DNA from: Candidatus Hydrogenedentes bacterium CG07_land_8_20_14_0_80_42_17
GTDB taxonomy: Bacteria; UBA8481
Length of the DNA stretch: 14,433 bases
Assembly (NCBI GenBank): GCA_002780065.1
Contig: PEWQ01000028.1
Span: 1-14,433 of the forward strand
Reading direction: 5' to 3'
The translations under genes were made by a program, and so were the position numbers. Positions within the stretch are counted from its first letter, which is position 1, and every line of letters starts with the position of its first letter. Of this stretch, positions 13,119-14,433 are shown piece after piece. A model generated the notes under the pieces. That model was given only the letters and a program-made list of their open reading frames with translations. It was not told where the DNA came from and did no database searches.

Positions 13119-14060
13119 ATGCTTGGAACAATTGTAATCATCATAATTATTTTGATGCTTATCGGTGTCGGCATCGCTATATGGTTTGTTAAGGGCTCAA
13201 AGCGAAATATTGCCAGAGAGCGGCTGTTTGAACTGCTTGAACAGTCTAAACAAAGACAGCGCGGACAATCACTCGCCTCTTTTGATCAAGAACAGCTCGA
13301 TAAATCATTTTTCGAGAGAGTAATTCAGCCCGTGCTCGATAATTTTGCCAAGAAGATGCAGAAGGGGAAAAAAGGGAAGAAGGTAGACAAAATCGGAGAA
13401 CTGCTTATTCGCGCGGGCAATCCTGGAAACTTGACCTCGGGTCAGTTTAGAGCTCTGCAGATGCTTTCCGCAATGATATCCGTTACTCTCTTTGCTTTCC
13501 TTGCGTTGATCGGTTTAATTCCTCTACAGTTTGTAATGCTACTGCTTGTAATTGGCGCAGGATTTTCATTTGTGATTCCGCAGTTTTGGCTGACCAAGAA
13601 AGTGACGACTCGGCAGAAGGCAATGCGAAAGTCTTTGCCTGACTTGTTGGATTTATTGACTGTTTCAGTTGAGGCCGGACTTGGATTCGATCAAGCAATA
13701 CAGAAAGTTATCGAGAGGATGAAGAATCCGTTGACTGAGGAATTCGACAGGATGCTTCAGGAAGTAAAAATAGGCTCGGTTCGCAAAGACGCACTAAAGG
13801 CATTGACGGCTCGAGCGCAGGTGCCGGAACTCGATACATTGATTTCAGCAGTCATTCAAGCGGATACTCTTGGCGTCTCCATCGGACAGATTTTGAGAAT
13901 TCAGTCTGATCAACTGCGCACAAAGCGTAGGCAGATGATCGAAGAGATGGCTCAGAAACTTCCGATCAAAATGCTCTTCCCTATGATATTTTTTATCTTT
14001 CCAACAATTTTTATTGTCACTTTAGGTCCGATTGGCCTCAAGGTTTGGAAGTCGATGTAA
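13119..14060 (+). CDS. tadC: TadC inner-membrane platform protein
   Basis: Second GspF-type platform protein, partner of TadB. A membrane helix at residues 4-24 leads to a Lys/Gln-rich cytoplasmic stretch (25-95). Hydrophobic segments at about 113-133 and 137-157 precede the GspF domain (171-285) with SLPDLLDLLTVSVEAGLGFD (172-191), EEFDRMLQEVKIG (207-219) and IQADTLGVSIGQILRIQSDQ (246-265), all typical of TadC. The C-terminal block LPIKMLFPMIFFIFPTIFIV (281-300) is the conserved final helix. Length (313 aa) is normal. A GGAG site sits 7 nt before the ATG. The DUF192 gene follows after 6 nt. Confidence 0.92.
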   Translation: MLGTIVIIIIILMLIGVGIAIWFVKGSKRNIARERLFELLEQSKQRQRGQSLASFDQEQLDKSFFERVIQPVLDNFAKKMQKGKKGKKVDKIGELLIRAGNPGNLTSGQFRALQMLSAMISVTLFAFLALIGLIPLQFVMLLLVIGAGFSFVIPQFWLTKKVTTRQKAMRKSLPDLLDLLTVSVEAGLGFDQAIQKVIERMKNPLTEEFDRMLQEVKIGSVRKDALKALTARAQVPELDTLISAVIQADTLGVSIGQILRIQSDQLRTKRRQMIEEMAQKLPIKMLFPMIFFIFPTIFIVTLGPIGLKVWKSM

Positions 14061-14066
14061 AGTTTG

Positions 14067-14433
14067 ATGCATACCGAATTTACAAATTCGAAATATGTTA
14101 TTATCACTGACGAAAAAGATCGAGTTTTGTGGGATAGAATAGAGATTGCCGAAACATTTTTTTTAAAGCTCAAAGGATTAATGTTCAGAAAAAAGTTAGA
14201 GCATGGAGAAGGACTTTTATTGCTGGAAGTATCTTCGATTCACATGTGCTTCATGAGATTTCCCATCGACGCAATTTTTTTAGATAGAGACTTTCGAGTA
14301 AAACAAGTTTTCATGAATTTGAAGCCGTGGACCGGATTTGCTATTGCCGATGCCGCTCATGTATTAGAACTGCCTTCCGGCTCTACCAGTGGGCTTGAGA
14401 TAGGGATGCAGATACGGCTACGGGGGCATTCTT
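14067..14433 (+). CDS. DUF192 protein, 3' end cut by window edge
   Basis: Open from ATG 14067 to the end of the window (122 codons, no stop seen). The translation contains the DUF192 pattern: KLKGLMFRKKLEHGEGLLLL (residues 34-53), IHMCFMRFPIDAIFLDRDF (58-76), VKQVFMNLKPW, and VLELPSGSTSGLEIGMQI (99-116). Only a few C-terminal residues should be missing. DUF192 is a small beta-barrel-like domain of unknown biochemical role. Here it is encoded without a signal peptide, 6 nt after tadC, so it is probably cotranscribed with the motor genes. A TTG directly precedes the ATG in frame. No strong ribosome binding site is visible. Confidence 0.82.
   Translation, partial: MHTEFTNSKYVIITDEKDRVLWDRIEIAETFFLKLKGLMFRKKLEHGEGLLLLEVSSIHMCFMRFPIDAIFLDRDFRVKQVFMNLKPWTGFAIADAAHVLELPSGSTSGLEIGMQIRLRGHS

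Noticed and set aside
13952-14173. 73-residue - strand frame spanning the tadC/DUF192 junction
   Set aside because: It overlaps the conserved end of tadC and the start of the DUF192 gene, both well supported on the + strand.

Overview
The window carries most of a tight adherence (Tad/Flp-type) pilus or secretion apparatus from a diderm (Gram-negative-type) bacterium. The evidence is a secretin with a signal peptide, a CpaB/RcpC protein, a TadZ/CpaE ATPase, a TadA/CpaF motor ATPase and the TadB and TadC platform proteins, all on the + strand in one run. The DNA is AT-leaning, uses the standard code, and two genes start with TTG. I cannot assign a phylum from the sequence. An uncultured diderm lineage such as Riflebacteria, Omnitrophota or Elusimicrobiota would fit, but that is a guess. 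I see no rRNA, tRNA, CRISPR array, insertion sequence or integrase.

Layout. At the left edge, on the - strand, is an exported NlpC/P60 cell-wall peptidase (17-721, possibly to 805) with its own good sigma70-type promoter. Divergent from it, two multi-spanning membrane proteins overlap by ATGA (902-2098 and 2095-3834). They look like GT-C fold, polyprenyl-sugar-dependent glycosyltransferases. A 130-bp gap with a candidate promoter precedes the Tad genes. The periplasmic and outer-membrane module follows: a TadG-like pseudopilin-type protein (3965-4753), CpaB/RcpC (4839-5834), a very large secretin (5831-9175) and TadZ/CpaE (9177-10430). A 179-bp gap contains a second promoter, two inverted repeats (one REP-like) and then the inner-membrane motor module: TadA/CpaF (10610-12091), TadB (12110-13117), TadC (13119-14060) and a DUF192 protein cut by the window edge (14067-14433).

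How it works together. TadA would hydrolyse ATP at the cytoplasmic face of a TadB/TadC platform, TadZ would place the machine in the cell, and the secretin with CpaB would form the outer-membrane exit. TadG-like and DUF192 proteins are accessory. No major Flp pilin, TadE/TadF pilin or prepilin peptidase is encoded here, so these must lie elsewhere. The NlpC/P60 enzyme could help the machine pass the cell wall and the GT-C enzymes could glycosylate surface material, but only proximity supports either idea.

Most unusual points. The secretin (1114 residues, roughly twice a typical CpaC) contains five repeats of about 55-70 residues that resemble the SmpA/OmlA/BamE motif (GMT...V..ilG.P...Y...V...DGI...V), interleaved with its N-domains. 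CpaB carries a thrombospondin type 3-like calcium-binding motif just after its membrane anchor. TadZ has arginine in place of the Walker A lysine. The motor operon has a structured leader with a REP-like palindrome.
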